Assembly: GCA_021780815.1 (NCBI GenBank)
Contig: JAJXYC010000002.1
Span: forward strand, 117,257 to 181,256
DNA from: Bacteroidota bacterium
Lineage (GTDB): Bacteria > Bacteroidota > Ignavibacteria > Kapaibacteriales > UBA2268
Length of the DNA: 64,000 nucleotides
Direction: 5' to 3'
Shown here: piece after piece, positions 8,655-18,657 of the stretch
Numbering within the stretch: the first letter of the stretch is position 1
How the letters are laid out: the number at the start of each line of letters is the position of its first letter
Translations under genes and position numbers: made by a program
Notes under the pieces: model-generated
The model's input: the letters and a program-made list of their open reading frames with translations, nothing else
What the model was told of the DNA's origin: nothing
Databases searched by the model: none

Positions 8655-9314
8655 ATGCCAAATTTAAAATTTACAGACGGTAGAGAAATTCAGGTTGGAA
8701 CAATGTATGGTATTGGTCAAAATTATGACAAACACGCAAAAGAAATGGGTTCAACACTGAAACGAGGAGAAAAAATTATCTTCATTAAACCTGCTTCAAG
8801 TTATGTCCCAGACGGAGGGAGTATAACTTTGCCTGATTTTTCTAACGAAGTTCATCACGAAGTAGAGTTAGTAGTTGTAATAGGCAAAGAGTGCAAAGAT
8901 GTTACCAAAGAGCAAGCATGGGATTATATTGCAGGTTTTGCTGTTGGGATTGATGCAACATTACGGGACTTGCAAAAACAAGCAAAGGACAAAGGATTGC
9001 CTTGGGCTATTGCAAAAGGATTCCGCACTTCTGCACCTATTTCAAAAATTGTTCCAGTTAAGGAATTTGAAAGGAATAAAAATGATTTCACTTTCCAATT
9101 AAAAATTAATGGTGAATTACGCCAATTTGGAAATACACAAGATATGATTTATTCAGTTGAAGAACTTATTGAATTCCTTTCAAGTGTTTTTGACTTACAA
9201 GCAGGTGATATAATTTTTACTGGCACCCCCGAAGGTGTCGGCAAGCTAAACAAAGGAGATAAATTGGAAGCTGACTTAATTAATTTGGTTAAATTAAACG
9301 TCAATATAAATTAA
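8655..9314 (+). CDS. fumarylacetoacetate hydrolase (FAH) family protein
   Basis: A 219-residue FAH-fold enzyme. These cleave or decarboxylate beta-diketo or acylpyruvate-type acids with a divalent metal. Metal and substrate residues are visible in HHEVELVVVIG (Glu pair), VGIDATLRDLQ (Asp), KGFRTSAPISKIV and IFTGTPEGVGKL. The length suits the small single-domain branch (acylpyruvase/FAHD1-like). A ribosome-binding site AGAAGGA precedes the ATG. The precise substrate cannot be inferred, because the neighbours (a membrane protein upstream, a nuclease fusion downstream) are unrelated. Confidence 0.85.
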   Translation: MPNLKFTDGREIQVGTMYGIGQNYDKHAKEMGSTLKRGEKIIFIKPASSYVPDGGSITLPDFSNEVHHEVELVVVIGKECKDVTKEQAWDYIAGFAVGIDATLRDLQKQAKDKGLPWAIAKGFRTSAPISKIVPVKEFERNKNDFTFQLKINGELRQFGNTQDMIYSVEELIEFLSSVFDLQAGDIIFTGTPEGVGKLNKGDKLEADLINLVKLNVNIN

Positions 9315-9355
9315 AATTATAATTCTAAATAATTCTTATTCTTGATTAAAATATT

Positions 9356-11053
9356 GTGAAAGAAATAAATTTTTGGGATGCAAATTTTGTAGTTGTCGAT
9401 GTTGAGACAACGGGCAATTTGCCAACAGAAAATCGGATTATTGATATTGCCGCTGTAAATGTAAAAAGTGGAGATTTAGATAAAGAGTATAGTTCTCTTA
9501 TTAATCCTCATCAATTTATTCCCCCGTTTATCTCGCAAATGACAAACATTTCTAACGAAGCGGTCTTTTATGCACCAGAAGCAATAGAAGTTATGCCAAA
9601 ATTTTTAAAATCTTTTGATAATGCTAATTCAGTTTTTGTTGCTCATAATGCTAATTTTGATTTAAGTTTTGTACAAGAAACTTTGAAACGAATAGGAATT
9701 TTCGATTTTAATTATCCTGTTATAGATACTTTAAAATTAGCAAGAAGAGTTTTAAACGATACCCAAAAGAAAAGCGTAGGAAATTTAGCCCAATTCTTCG
9801 GCATTAAAGTCCGTAACCGACATACTGCATTAGGTGATGCAAAAGCTACCGCAAAAATATTAATTTATTTGTTAGAAATAATTGAAGAAGAACACGAAAT
9901 TACTTCATTAGAAGAACTTCTTAGCTTCCAAAATAAGAAATTAAGTTTTTTGACACCGAAACCTGAAAATTTTATCCATTTACAAAATAAACTGCAAACA
10001 TTACCTGATGAACCGGGAGTTTACTATTTTCTCGATAAAAGAAAAAAAATAATTTATGTAGGAAAAGCAAAAAAATTGAAAAGCCGTGTTTCAAGCTATT
10101 TCCAGCCAGGCAATATCTCTTCTCCTAAATTAAAAGAACTAACTAATCATATTGCTGATTTAAAATGGGTTGAAACCAATAATGAATTAGATGCTCTTTT
10201 ACTTGAAGCAAAAGAAATTAAAGCAAACCAGCCTAAATTTAACTTTGCCGGAAGAAGAACTCGTAGATTTCCCTTTTTAAAAATTTCTACGTCAGAACTA
10301 TTCCCTAAAGTTGAAATTGTTTTTGATATAAATGATGATTCAGAATATTATGGACCTTTTACGAACAAATCTTATGCCGAAGAAATTCAATCTATTATCG
10401 ATAAAAATTTTCAATTAGTTAAATGCGACCATAAATTTGATAAATCTACCATCAATGAACCGTGCTTGTATTTGCAGCTTGATTTATGTTTAGCCCCGTG
10501 TATTAAGCGATATGAATCTGATTTTGCAGCAAAGTATGAATTAGAAATTGATAAAATTAAGAAATTTTTAAGCGGCTTTGCTATAAAACTTGTGAAATTA
10601 TTAGAAGCTAAAATGTTCCAATATTCACAGTCATTAGATTTTGAAAAAGCTGATGAAATGAAAAAAGCAATATTTTCTATTAAATCTATTTTTAACAATA
10701 CCGATAATTTCTTTAATTCTATTAATCAACAGAACTTTGTTTTAATTTTGCCGAATTTCACAGAAGAGAAATTAATGGATATATTTTTGTTCCGCTTTAA
10801 TAAATTAAAATATCATCAAACAATAGGCAAAAAAGATGTAACCAATAATTTGTTGATTGATAACATAAATAAGATTTATTTTAATGGGTTAGAAATACCT
10901 AAAAATTTATCATCAGAAGAAATTGAAGAAATCAAAATCACAAATTCTTGGCTGAATCAAAACAAAGAGAATGGAAAAGTAATATATTTTGAAAAACATA
11001 AAAATCAACAAGATTTGATTAGTGCAATTGAAAAGGCATCAAAAGAGTTGTAA
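9356..11053 (+). CDS. DnaQ-like 3'-5' exonuclease fused to UvrC N-terminal half (GIY-YIG nuclease)
   Basis: A 565-residue two-part nuclease. Residues 1-180 are a DEDDh exonuclease: VVVDVETTGN (Asp, Glu), VAHNANFDLSF (Asp) and RHTALGDAKATA (His, Asp). Residues about 220-300 are a UvrC-type GIY-YIG nuclease (PDEPGVYYFLDKR, IIYVGKAKKLKSRVSSYF). Beyond it come the UvrC cysteine cluster (KCDHK, then CLYLQLDLCLAPC) and a UVR-like motif (SQSLDFEKADEMKKAI) that in UvrC contacts UvrB. The C-terminal UvrC nuclease and HhH domains are missing, as in Cho proteins. A role in excision repair is inferred from the family. The start is a GTG at 9356 without a clear ribosome-binding site. Confidence 0.85.
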   Translation: MKEINFWDANFVVVDVETTGNLPTENRIIDIAAVNVKSGDLDKEYSSLINPHQFIPPFISQMTNISNEAVFYAPEAIEVMPKFLKSFDNANSVFVAHNANFDLSFVQETLKRIGIFDFNYPVIDTLKLARRVLNDTQKKSVGNLAQFFGIKVRNRHTALGDAKATAKILIYLLEIIEEEHEITSLEELLSFQNKKLSFLTPKPENFIHLQNKLQTLPDEPGVYYFLDKRKKIIYVGKAKKLKSRVSSYFQPGNISSPKLKELTNHIADLKWVETNNELDALLLEAKEIKANQPKFNFAGRRTRRFPFLKISTSELFPKVEIVFDINDDSEYYGPFTNKSYAEEIQSIIDKNFQLVKCDHKFDKSTINEPCLYLQLDLCLAPCIKRYESDFAAKYELEIDKIKKFLSGFAIKLVKLLEAKMFQYSQSLDFEKADEMKKAIFSIKSIFNNTDNFFNSINQQNFVLILPNFTEEKLMDIFLFRFNKLKYHQTIGKKDVTNNLLIDNINKIYFNGLEIPKNLSSEEIEEIKITNSWLNQNKENGKVIYFEKHKNQQDLISAIEKASKEL

Positions 11054-11132
11054 ATTCCTTTATTTTAAGAAAATAAAAATTTAAAAAAAAAGTCTATACA
11101 TTAATAAATAAAATAACAAATACGAGTATTTA

Positions 11133-12809
11133 ATGAACAAAAAGAAAATCTTAATTGGAAGTCTGATAGTAATATCATTTGCTATTGGACTGTTTTTACA
11201 GCCTTTGTTAAGTGGAGATAGTCTTTACGAACAAATTAAAAAATATCAAGATGTATTAAGCAATGCAGTCAAAAATTACGTCGACCCTGTTGACACACAA
11301 AAATTAACTGAAGCTGCAATAAAAGGTATGTTAGGCGAATTAGACCCACATTCCGTTTATATTACAGCAGATGAGATGAAGCAAGTTGATGAAGATTTTC
11401 AAGGTAGTTTCGATGGAATTGGTGTGCAATTTGATGTAATTCAAGATACAATCGTTGTTATTGCACCAATAGCCGACGGTCCAAGTGAAAAAGTTGGTAT
11501 TCAGGCTGGCGATAAAATTGTTAGAATAGATACACTTAATGCAGTAGGGATGTCCCGTGATAATGTCCCTAAATATTTAAAAGGACCAAAAGGAACAAAA
11601 GTTACTCTTGCTATTAAAAGAGAAGGAATAAAAGATTTACTTACATTTACCATTGTTCGTGATAAAATTCCACTTTATACAGTGGATGCCGCATTTATCA
11701 TCGATAGCACAAACATTGGAGTTATAGTTGTAAATCGTTTTGCCGCAACTACACACGATGAATTAGTTCAAGCCGCTTTAAATTTAAAAGCCAAAGGTAT
11801 GAAAAAACTTATTCTAGATTTAAGAGGTAATCCAGGTGGATATTTAAATCAGGCATTTATGGTTGCAGATGAGTTTTTGAAAGCAGGGGATACTGTTGTT
11901 TACACAAAAGGTCGCCGCCCTGAATTCGATGAAACTTATATCTCTACTCCCGGTGGCTATCTCGAAGATATTCCTCTCGTTGTGCTTATTAATGCTGGTT
12001 CAGCTTCCGCAAGTGAAATTGTTACAGGTGCAATGCAAGACCTTGATAGAGGTCTCGTTGTTGGCGAAACTTCTTTCGGAAAAGGATTAGTCCAAAGACA
12101 ATATCCTCTAAGCGACGGTTCAGCTTATAGACTTACTATTGCCCGCTATTATACTCCTTCCGGAAGATGTATCCAAAGATCTTATAAAGATAAAGAAGAT
12201 TATAGAAACTTAATCGGTCGTATTGAATTGAAAGAAGGGTCTAATATTGGAACTGCATTAGCAACTGTTAAAAAAGAAATCCAAGCAGAAAATGAGATAA
12301 AAATTAAAGAAAATAAGAAAAACGAAGTTATTAATATCGATTCTATCCCTGTTTATTACACAAGAGCCGGACGTGTAGTGCTTGGTGGTGGTGGTATTAT
12401 ACCTGATTATATTGTAAAACAAGACACTCTCACCCATTTTTCCGTTGATTTACGTATTAATAGAGTTTTCTTCGAATACGTCGACCAATACTTGCATAAT
12501 GGCAAGGAAATCAAAGAAAAATATGGTAATAATTTTATTGACTTTTTAAGAAATTGGAATATTACTGATAAAATGATGAATGATTTTAGAAAACTTGCTG
12601 AATCTAAAAAAATAAAATGGAATGAAGATAGCTATAAAAAAGACGAAGATTTTATTAAAGCTGAAATCAAAAGCGAAGTTGCTCGTAGTGTTTGGGATAG
12701 AAATGCTTATGTGCAAGTTTTCTCTCAAATTGATAAACAAATCAATACTGCTAAAAAACTTTTCCCTGAATCTGAAAAAATTCACGAATTACCAAGAAAT
12801 CATCGTTAA
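11133..12809 (+). CDS. C-terminal processing peptidase (S41 family)
   Basis: A 558-residue CtpA/Prc-type periplasmic protease. The N-terminus is a signal anchor (ILIGSLIVISFAIGLFLQPL). A PDZ domain lies at about residues 90-175 (GIGVQFDVIQDTIVV, then GIQAGDKIVRID). The S41 core follows with the catalytic Ser in NAGSASASEIVTGAMQD and the Lys in GETSFGKGLVQ. Such enzymes trim proteins at their C-termini in the periplasm. The C-terminal 150 residues are highly charged and helical. A hairpin terminator follows 28 bases after the stop, so the gene is a transcription unit of its own. Confidence 0.93.
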   Translation: MNKKKILIGSLIVISFAIGLFLQPLLSGDSLYEQIKKYQDVLSNAVKNYVDPVDTQKLTEAAIKGMLGELDPHSVYITADEMKQVDEDFQGSFDGIGVQFDVIQDTIVVIAPIADGPSEKVGIQAGDKIVRIDTLNAVGMSRDNVPKYLKGPKGTKVTLAIKREGIKDLLTFTIVRDKIPLYTVDAAFIIDSTNIGVIVVNRFAATTHDELVQAALNLKAKGMKKLILDLRGNPGGYLNQAFMVADEFLKAGDTVVYTKGRRPEFDETYISTPGGYLEDIPLVVLINAGSASASEIVTGAMQDLDRGLVVGETSFGKGLVQRQYPLSDGSAYRLTIARYYTPSGRCIQRSYKDKEDYRNLIGRIELKEGSNIGTALATVKKEIQAENEIKIKENKKNEVINIDSIPVYYTRAGRVVLGGGGIIPDYIVKQDTLTHFSVDLRINRVFFEYVDQYLHNGKEIKEKYGNNFIDFLRNWNITDKMMNDFRKLAESKKIKWNEDSYKKDEDFIKAEIKSEVARSVWDRNAYVQVFSQIDKQINTAKKLFPESEKIHELPRNHR

Positions 12810-12836
12810 TTTCAAATCCATTTAATTATTCAAAGC

Positions 12837-12868
12837 AAAGGCTGTCTAAAAAGGCAGCCTTTATTTTG
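12837..12868 (+). terminator. rho-independent terminator after the S41 peptidase gene
   Basis: AAAGGCTGTC (12837-12846) pairs with GGCAGCCTTT (12853-12862) around a six-base loop, with one G-T pair, and is followed by a T-rich stretch. The AGGCTGTC stem recurs in two other terminators of this window. Confidence 0.75.
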
Positions 12869-12949
12869 AGATTTGTGTTTATAAAATATTAAAATGATAA
12901 ATAAATCTTAAGAATTTCGTCATAATGAGTTTAATAAAAATCAGATTTA

Positions 12950-13990
12950 ATGGAAATTGCTCATTCTACAAAGGAACGCTATTGGAAGTATATTCTTTTA
13001 TTTGCTCTTACTTTTATTACGTGTATGATGGCAGGAACACAATGGAGCAATAAAAATTACCTTGAAGTTACGAATTGGAGTTATGGTATAACTTATGCAA
13101 TACTTATTCTTACATTTTTATCATTTCATGAGTTTGGTCATTATTTTGCATCGAAATCCCATAAAATAAATACATCTTTGCCATATTATATTCCATTCCC
13201 TGTTCCCATAGTGTTGAATTTTGGTACATTTGGAGCAATTATTCGTATGCGCCAGCCGATTCCTAACCGTGAATCTTTGTTTGATATTGGTATAGCTGGA
13301 CCAATTTCAGGTTATATTGTAAGCCTAATTTTTTTAATAATAGGGATAATAAATTTACCAAGTCAAAATGCCATCTTTGCTATACATCCTGAATATATAA
13401 CACAATTCCATAGTACGATTCCCGACACAGGTTTACATTTTGGAGATACTTTATTATATCATTTTTTATTGAAATTACTTGTTCCTACAGGAAAATTTAT
13501 TCCTCCGATGAATGAAATATACCATTTTCCTTTTTTAAATGTTGGGTGGTTTGGACTTTTTGTTACTACGATGAATTTACTTCCTATTGGTCAATTTGAT
13601 GGTGGTCATATTCTTTATGCAATGTTTGGGAGTAAAATACATTATCGTGTAGCCCGTATAACAATGTGGATATTGGTTATTCTGGGAGCAATTGGTTCTA
13701 TAAACGAAGTTTATATGTTTTTGCAAGACAATTACAATAGTACAATTATGCAAAACATACAAGCATTTTTAGTCCCAAGAATTGCAATATTATATCAACA
13801 TTTTCCAATTTTGCAAGAGTTTTGGTCCGGTTGGTTGGTTTGGGGATTGATTGGTAAGTTTGTTGTAAAATTGAAACATCCATCTGCACTTGATGACACT
13901 CCGATAAGCAAAAATAGAATGTTGCTTGGTTGGTTTGCGGCTTTTATGCTTATTTCCAGCTTTTCTTTTAATGCAATTTTTTTCAAATAG
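12950..13990 (+). CDS. site-2 protease family (M50) intramembrane metalloprotease
   Basis: A 346-residue multi-pass membrane protein with the S2P zinc motif HEFGH (in FLSFHEFGHYFASK) in an early helix and the second metal motif in NLLPIGQFDGGHILYA. This is the arrangement of site-2 proteases, which cut transmembrane segments of signalling proteins. Anti-sigma factors are typical substrates. It has no PDZ domain. It ends one base before the convergent rfbA. The two ECF/anti-sigma systems in the window are possible targets, but that link is speculation. Confidence 0.85.
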   Translation: MEIAHSTKERYWKYILLFALTFITCMMAGTQWSNKNYLEVTNWSYGITYAILILTFLSFHEFGHYFASKSHKINTSLPYYIPFPVPIVLNFGTFGAIIRMRQPIPNRESLFDIGIAGPISGYIVSLIFLIIGIINLPSQNAIFAIHPEYITQFHSTIPDTGLHFGDTLLYHFLLKLLVPTGKFIPPMNEIYHFPFLNVGWFGLFVTTMNLLPIGQFDGGHILYAMFGSKIHYRVARITMWILVILGAIGSINEVYMFLQDNYNSTIMQNIQAFLVPRIAILYQHFPILQEFWSGWLVWGLIGKFVVKLKHPSALDDTPISKNRMLLGWFAAFMLISSFSFNAIFFK

Positions 13991-13991
13991 T

Positions 13992-14885
13992 CTATGCTAA
14001 TTCTTTAAGTTCTTTAAATTCTTTCAAGACCATTTTGCAATATTTTTTATAATTGCATTCAGGAATTTTTTTCAAGTTCTCTTCATAATCTTGAATTGAA
14101 ACAAATCCATTGAATAAAGCAATTTCTTCCAGGCAGGCAATTTTGCGACCTTGTCTTTTTTCAATAGAATGGATAAACATTCCTGCTTCAAGCAAATTTT
14201 CAGGGGTACCTGTATCTAACCAAGCAATTCCCCGTCCCATAACACGACAACTTAGTTTATTTTCTTCCAAATAAATCCTTTGAATATCTGTAATTTCAAG
14301 TTCACCTCTTTTGCTGGGTTTTAATGCTTTTGCATACATAACAACGTTATGGTCAAAAATATAAAGTCCTGTAATCGCTAAATTGGATTTTGCTATTAGT
14401 GGTTTCTCTTCAATACTTAATATTTTCCCATCTTTGGAAAGTTCAACTACTCCAAATTCTTCGGGATTATTAACTTCATATCCAAAAATAGAAGCCCCGA
14501 GATTATCATTTAATGAATTTCTGAAAAAGTCAAGTTTCCCATATAAAATATTATCACCTAAAATTAACGAAACTTGATTACCTTTTATAAAACTCTCACC
14601 AATTATAAAAGCTTCGGCAATTCCATGTGGTTTTTCCTGTATAGCATATTGTATAGATAAACCTAAATGAGAGCCATCGCCTAGCAATTTTTGAAAAAAA
14701 GGAATATCTCGTTCCGTAGAAATTATTAAGATTTCTCGTATTCCCGAAAGCATTAAAGTTGAAAGAGGATAATAAATCATCGGTTTATCGTAAACCAATT
14801 GCAATTGTTTGCTTAGAATTAATGAAGCGGGATAAAGCCTTGTCCCGCTTCCGCCTGCAAGAATTATTCCTTTTGTGCTTATCAT
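13992..14885 (-). CDS. rfbA: glucose-1-phosphate thymidylyltransferase
   Basis: A 297-residue nucleotidyltransferase that makes dTDP-glucose from glucose-1-phosphate and dTTP, the first step of dTDP-rhamnose synthesis. Signatures are GIILAGGSGTRLYPAS (nucleotide binding), SKQLQLVYDKPMIYYPLS, LILGDNILYG (metal Asp) and IEEKP. Family members usually have YP(A/L)T and SKQLLPVYDKP, so the Leu-Gln version is a small deviation. The ATG overlaps the stop of the upstream SPOR-domain gene by four bases (ATGA), which suggests translational coupling. The other rhamnose genes are not in the window. Confidence 0.93.
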   Translation of the reverse strand: MISTKGIILAGGSGTRLYPASLILSKQLQLVYDKPMIYYPLSTLMLSGIREILIISTERDIPFFQKLLGDGSHLGLSIQYAIQEKPHGIAEAFIIGESFIKGNQVSLILGDNILYGKLDFFRNSLNDNLGASIFGYEVNNPEEFGVVELSKDGKILSIEEKPLIAKSNLAITGLYIFDHNVVMYAKALKPSKRGELEITDIQRIYLEENKLSCRVMGRGIAWLDTGTPENLLEAGMFIHSIEKRQGRKIACLEEIALFNGFVSIQDYEENLKKIPECNYKKYCKMVLKEFKELKELA

Positions 14886-16237
14886 TTACATGTAATTTTT
14901 AAATCCATTAAAATCAAATACCATTTTCCATTAATTGTTGCAAAATACAATCCATCAATAAATTTATTATCTGTGCATATAACTGAAACGGATATTAAAT
15001 TTTCTGCTTCTTGTAATCTTTGTTCCATCACTGGAATTAATTCGGTGTTCATATTCCTATAATACAATTTTGTATCTGCAACTAATTTGGAATCTTGACC
15101 ATTAACTTCTGAAACTATAAGTCCAGATGTGTTATATGCTTTTTTATCACAATTATAATACGGGTAATTTTCTAATTTTGGAGTTTTCTTTAATAAATTA
15201 TCTAAATCTAATGAAAAATCGTAAGAAGACCCTTTACTTGTAAATACACTGAACACAGCAAAGAACTTTTCAAAATTAACAAATTCACGAACTGATGGCG
15301 AGGATTCTTGGTTGTATGAAACAAAAAGATGCTTTTCTGGGTGGATATATTTATTTGCTTCTGAATAATTATAATCTCTTAAATTTTCAACGAAATTTTT
15401 AAAAGATACATTAAATGATTGAAACAAAGAATCTGACATACTTTTTCCTCCCGTTGAAGTTTGGGCAAGATTCTTAGATTGATTTTTGCTCTCTTTTGCT
15501 TTTGTCATTTCTTGCTCTTTCGTTACTTTTGCAATTGAATCAGCAATATGTTTTTGAGTTAAAGCTTGCTTTTGGGCTTCTTTTGCTTTTGTCATTTCTT
15601 GCTCTTTCGTTACTTTTGCAATTGAATCAGCAATATGTTTTTGAGTTAAAGCTTGCTTTTGAGATTCTTTTGCTTTTGTCATTTCTTGCTCTTTCGTTAC
15701 TTTTGCAATTGAATCAGCAATATGTTCTTGAGTTAAAGCTTGCTTTTGAGATTCTTTTGCTTTTGTCATTTCTTGCTCTTTCGTTACTTTTGCAATTGAA
15801 TCAGCAATATGTTTTTGAGTTAAAGCTTGCTTTTGGGCTTCTTTTGCTTTTGTCATTTCTTGCTTTTGGGCTTCTGGTGAGTTAGCCACTATGTTAGGAA
15901 CTTTTAAAATCCAAGCATTTGAAATTTTCAAATCAATTTTAACTTTGTTTATGTCCTTGTTTGCTTCTTTCAAAGTATTATACTTACCAACGCAAACACG
16001 ATAAAAAAGGTTATTTTTTATATTGAAAGGTATAATTTCAGTTTCATAACCTTTTAAAGTAGCAATTTTAACAAGATTTTCTGCATTGGTTATCAATTTC
16101 ATCGAGCCAATTATAATGGAATAGTGCGTTTCTAACCTGCCACTTGAAATATGGGGATAGTTAGGTTCATTTTTTTGCCCAAAGACCAAATTTGTAAGTA
16201 TTAAACTAACAAGAAAAAACAAGTATATCTTTTTCAT
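14882..16237 (-). CDS. SPOR-domain protein with 29-residue tandem repeats
   Basis: A 451-residue exported protein. The signal peptide covers residues 1-20. A SPOR-like domain follows (HYSIIIGSMKLITNAENLVK and FYRVCVGKYNTLKEANKDI), a fold that binds denuded septal peptidoglycan. Then come four full copies plus a part of a 29-residue repeat (MTKAKEAQKQALTQKHIADS...) that should form a charged helical stalk. The last 200 residues form a globular domain I do not recognise. Its stop overlaps the rfbA start by four bases. A cell-envelope role is inferred. An alternative is a general periplasmic scaffold. Confidence 0.75.
   Translation of the reverse strand: MKKIYLFFLVSLILTNLVFGQKNEPNYPHISSGRLETHYSIIIGSMKLITNAENLVKIATLKGYETEIIPFNIKNNLFYRVCVGKYNTLKEANKDINKVKIDLKISNAWILKVPNIVANSPEAQKQEMTKAKEAQKQALTQKHIADSIAKVTKEQEMTKAKESQKQALTQEHIADSIAKVTKEQEMTKAKESQKQALTQKHIADSIAKVTKEQEMTKAKEAQKQALTQKHIADSIAKVTKEQEMTKAKESKNQSKNLAQTSTGGKSMSDSLFQSFNVSFKNFVENLRDYNYSEANKYIHPEKHLFVSYNQESSPSVREFVNFEKFFAVFSVFTSKGSSYDFSLDLDNLLKKTPKLENYPYYNCDKKAYNTSGLIVSEVNGQDSKLVADTKLYYRNMNTELIPVMEQRLQEAENLISVSVICTDNKFIDGLYFATINGKWYLILMDLKITCK
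15493..15869 (-). repeat. 87-bp in-frame tandem repeat (4.3 copies)
   Basis: Units start at 15493, 15580, 15667, 15754 and, as a partial copy, 15841, exactly 87 bases apart and nearly identical. Each encodes 29 residues of the helical stalk, so copy-number change would keep the frame. Confidence 0.9.
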
Positions 16238-16533
16238 AAAATCACAGATTTAAATAAATATAAAATTAGCAAAATTTGTTCCAATTTTGTATTAAGGTAC
16301 GTTTTTTTAAAAAAAAATATAAATTTCTTATTTTAATAAAAAAATAAGTAAAAATTTTTATTTATTTTTTGTCTTTAAAAACTATATATATTGTTGAAAA
16401 ACTTAGCATATAGATTTATTTTACTCACAGCAATAATAAAAAAATATTTAAAATAAAATATATTTTTTTTGATTCGTTAATAATAATCTATAATAAAAAT
16501 TTAAAAATTAATAATATAAAATAAAAAAAGAAT
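16238..16533. other. AT-rich divergent intergenic region
   Basis: This 296-base gap separates the divergent SPOR-domain gene and fusA. It is almost entirely A and T, with several A- and T-tracts, and should hold both promoters. I see no gene, riboswitch or convincing promoter box. Confidence 0.5.
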
Positions 16534-18624
16534 ATGGATTTAAGCAAAGTAAGAAATATAGGAATAGCCGCACATATTGATTCAGGGAAAACGACTTTAA
16601 GCGAAAGAATATTGTTTTATACTGGAAGAATACATCAAATAATAGAAGTAAGGAGCAAGACAGGTGCTGGTCCGACAATGGATTCTATGGATTTAGAACG
16701 TGAGAAAGGTATTACAATCCAAAGTGCGGCAACATATTGCCAATGGAAAGATTATCAAATTAATTTAATAGATACGCCAGGTCATATAGATTTTACAGTT
16801 GAAGTAGAAAGGGCATTACGTGTATTAGATGGAGCAGTATTAGTTCTTTGCGGTGTAGCAGGAGTTCAAAGTCAATCAATTACAGTTGACAGACAAATGC
16901 GTCGCTATAATGTTCCTCGTATTGCTTTTATAAATAAAGTTGATAGAGCCGGAGCTAATCCTGATAAAGTAGTTAATCAACTTGAAGAAAAATTAGGTCA
17001 TAAACCAGTTCTTATAACAATGCCAATAGGTCTTGAAGACAATTTTGAGGGTGTTGTAGATTTATTGAAAATGAAAGCAATTTATTATGAAGGTGCGAAT
17101 GGAGAAAATGTAGTAGAAAAAGATATTCCCGCACATCTTTTAAATGAAGCAAAATTAAGAAAACAAAAATTAATAGAGCGTTTAGCAGATTATGATGATT
17201 TTGTTGCTGAGAAATTTTTAGAAGAGGCAGAAATTACACAAGATGAGTTAATTCAAGCAATACGTCGTGCTACAATTGCAATGCACATCACTCCAGTATT
17301 TATTGGTACAGCAAAGCAAAATAAAGGCGTTCAAACTATGCTCGATGGTGTAGGATTGTTTTTGCCTGCTCCTAATGAAATCAAAAATAAAGCATTAGAC
17401 CTTGATGATAATGAAAACGAAATTATTTTGAAAAGTGATTCCGAGTTGCCAACAGTCGCCCTTGCTTTCAAATTAGAAGACGGCAAATACGGACAATTGA
17501 CTTATATGAGAATTTACCAAGGCAAAATTACTAAGGGAGATAATCTCGTTAATATTCAAAATAAGAAGAAAATCAAAGTACCTCGTATTGTAAAGATGCA
17601 TGCCTCAAATATGGAAGATATGGAAACAGCTTATGCAGGTGATATTATTGGTATGTTCGGTGTTGATTGTTCATCAGGCGATACTTTTACAGATGGACGA
17701 GTTAATTATTCTATGACATCAATGCATATTCCGACACCTGTAATTGAATTGTCTATTATGCCAAAAGAAAGAACGCAACAAGTTAATTTTTCAAAAGCTT
17801 TAAACCGTTTCCAAAAAGAAGATCCTACTTTTCAAGTGCATCGTGATGAAGAAAGTGGTGAAACTTTAGTTAAGGGAATGGGAGAGTTGCATTTAGAAAT
17901 TTACATTGAACGCATCAAAAGAGAATATAATACCGAAGTAATTGTTGGTAAACCAAAGGTAGCTTACCGAGAAACAATTACACAAAAAGCAACATTTGAT
18001 TATACTCACAAAAAACAATCAGGTGGTGCAGGACAATTCGCACGAGTTGCTGGTTTTATAGAACCTCTTACAATACCGAACGAAATGCACTATGAATTCT
18101 CAAACCAAATTGTTGGTGGTGTAATTCCAAAAGAGTATATACCAGCGTGTGATAAAGGATTTCAAGAACAATTGCTCGAAGGTATCTTGATTAAACAACC
18201 TGTTGTTGATGTAAAAGTTGCAATAAACGATGGAAGTACACACCCTGTGGACTCCTCTGAACTTGCGTTCAAATTAGCCTCAAAGCATGCTATAAAAGAA
18301 GCTGTTGCAAAAGCAAAACCTATAATTTTAGAACCTATTATGAAGTTGGAAGTTGCTGTCCCAGAAGAATTTCAAGGTATTGTTATTGGTCAACTGAACC
18401 AAAGACGTGGTGTTATTGTAAATACTTTACTTGAATCTAAATATGTTACTGTCGAAGCAGAAGTTCCATTACGTGAAATGTTCGGATATTCTTCTGATAT
18501 AAGAAGTGTAACACAAGGTAAAGGTGAGTTTACAATGGAATTTCTGAAATACCAATCTGTTCCTAAATCTATTGAAGAAGAAATTATCAAAGATTTTAAA
18601 GAGCGTGAATCTAACAAAAAATAG
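16534..18624 (+). CDS. fusA: elongation factor G, mitochondrial/spd type
   Basis: A 696-residue translational GTPase that moves tRNA and mRNA through the ribosome. GTPase motifs are [22 protein letters not shown] and FINKVD. Domain IV/V markers are [15 protein letters not shown] and [13 protein letters not shown]. The switch I region reads [20 protein letters not shown] and continues with [10 protein letters not shown]. This is the form found in mitochondrial EF-G1 and the related bacterial spdEFG1, whereas ordinary bacterial EF-G has the GxxxMDWMxQEQERGITI pattern. In spd-type bacteria EFG1 is known for translocation and a second EF-G for recycling. Such a second copy is not in this window. 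The gene stands alone between AT-rich gaps. Confidence 0.93.
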   Translation: MDLSKVRNIGIAAHIDSGKTTLSERILFYTGRIHQIIEVRSKTGAGPTMDSMDLEREKGITIQSAATYCQWKDYQINLIDTPGHIDFTVEVERALRVLDGAVLVLCGVAGVQSQSITVDRQMRRYNVPRIAFINKVDRAGANPDKVVNQLEEKLGHKPVLITMPIGLEDNFEGVVDLLKMKAIYYEGANGENVVEKDIPAHLLNEAKLRKQKLIERLADYDDFVAEKFLEEAEITQDELIQAIRRATIAMHITPVFIGTAKQNKGVQTMLDGVGLFLPAPNEIKNKALDLDDNENEIILKSDSELPTVALAFKLEDGKYGQLTYMRIYQGKITKGDNLVNIQNKKKIKVPRIVKMHASNMEDMETAYAGDIIGMFGVDCSSGDTFTDGRVNYSMTSMHIPTPVIELSIMPKERTQQVNFSKALNRFQKEDPTFQVHRDEESGETLVKGMGELHLEIYIERIKREYNTEVIVGKPKVAYRETITQKATFDYTHKKQSGGAGQFARVAGFIEPLTIPNEMHYEFSNQIVGGVIPKEYIPACDKGFQEQLLEGILIKQPVVDVKVAINDGSTHPVDSSELAFKLASKHAIKEAVAKAKPIILEPIMKLEVAVPEEFQGIVIGQLNQRRGVIVNTLLESKYVTVEAEVPLREMFGYSSDIRSVTQGKGEFTMEFLKYQSVPKSIEEEIIKDFKERESNKK

Positions 18625-18657
18625 CAACAAACTTTAAATTAGGCTTTGTTTTACTTT

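Noticed and set aside
15496-15885. Leu-rich plus-strand membrane protein
   Set aside because: It is an antisense shadow of the 87-bp repeats of the SPOR-domain gene, with perfectly periodic sequence.
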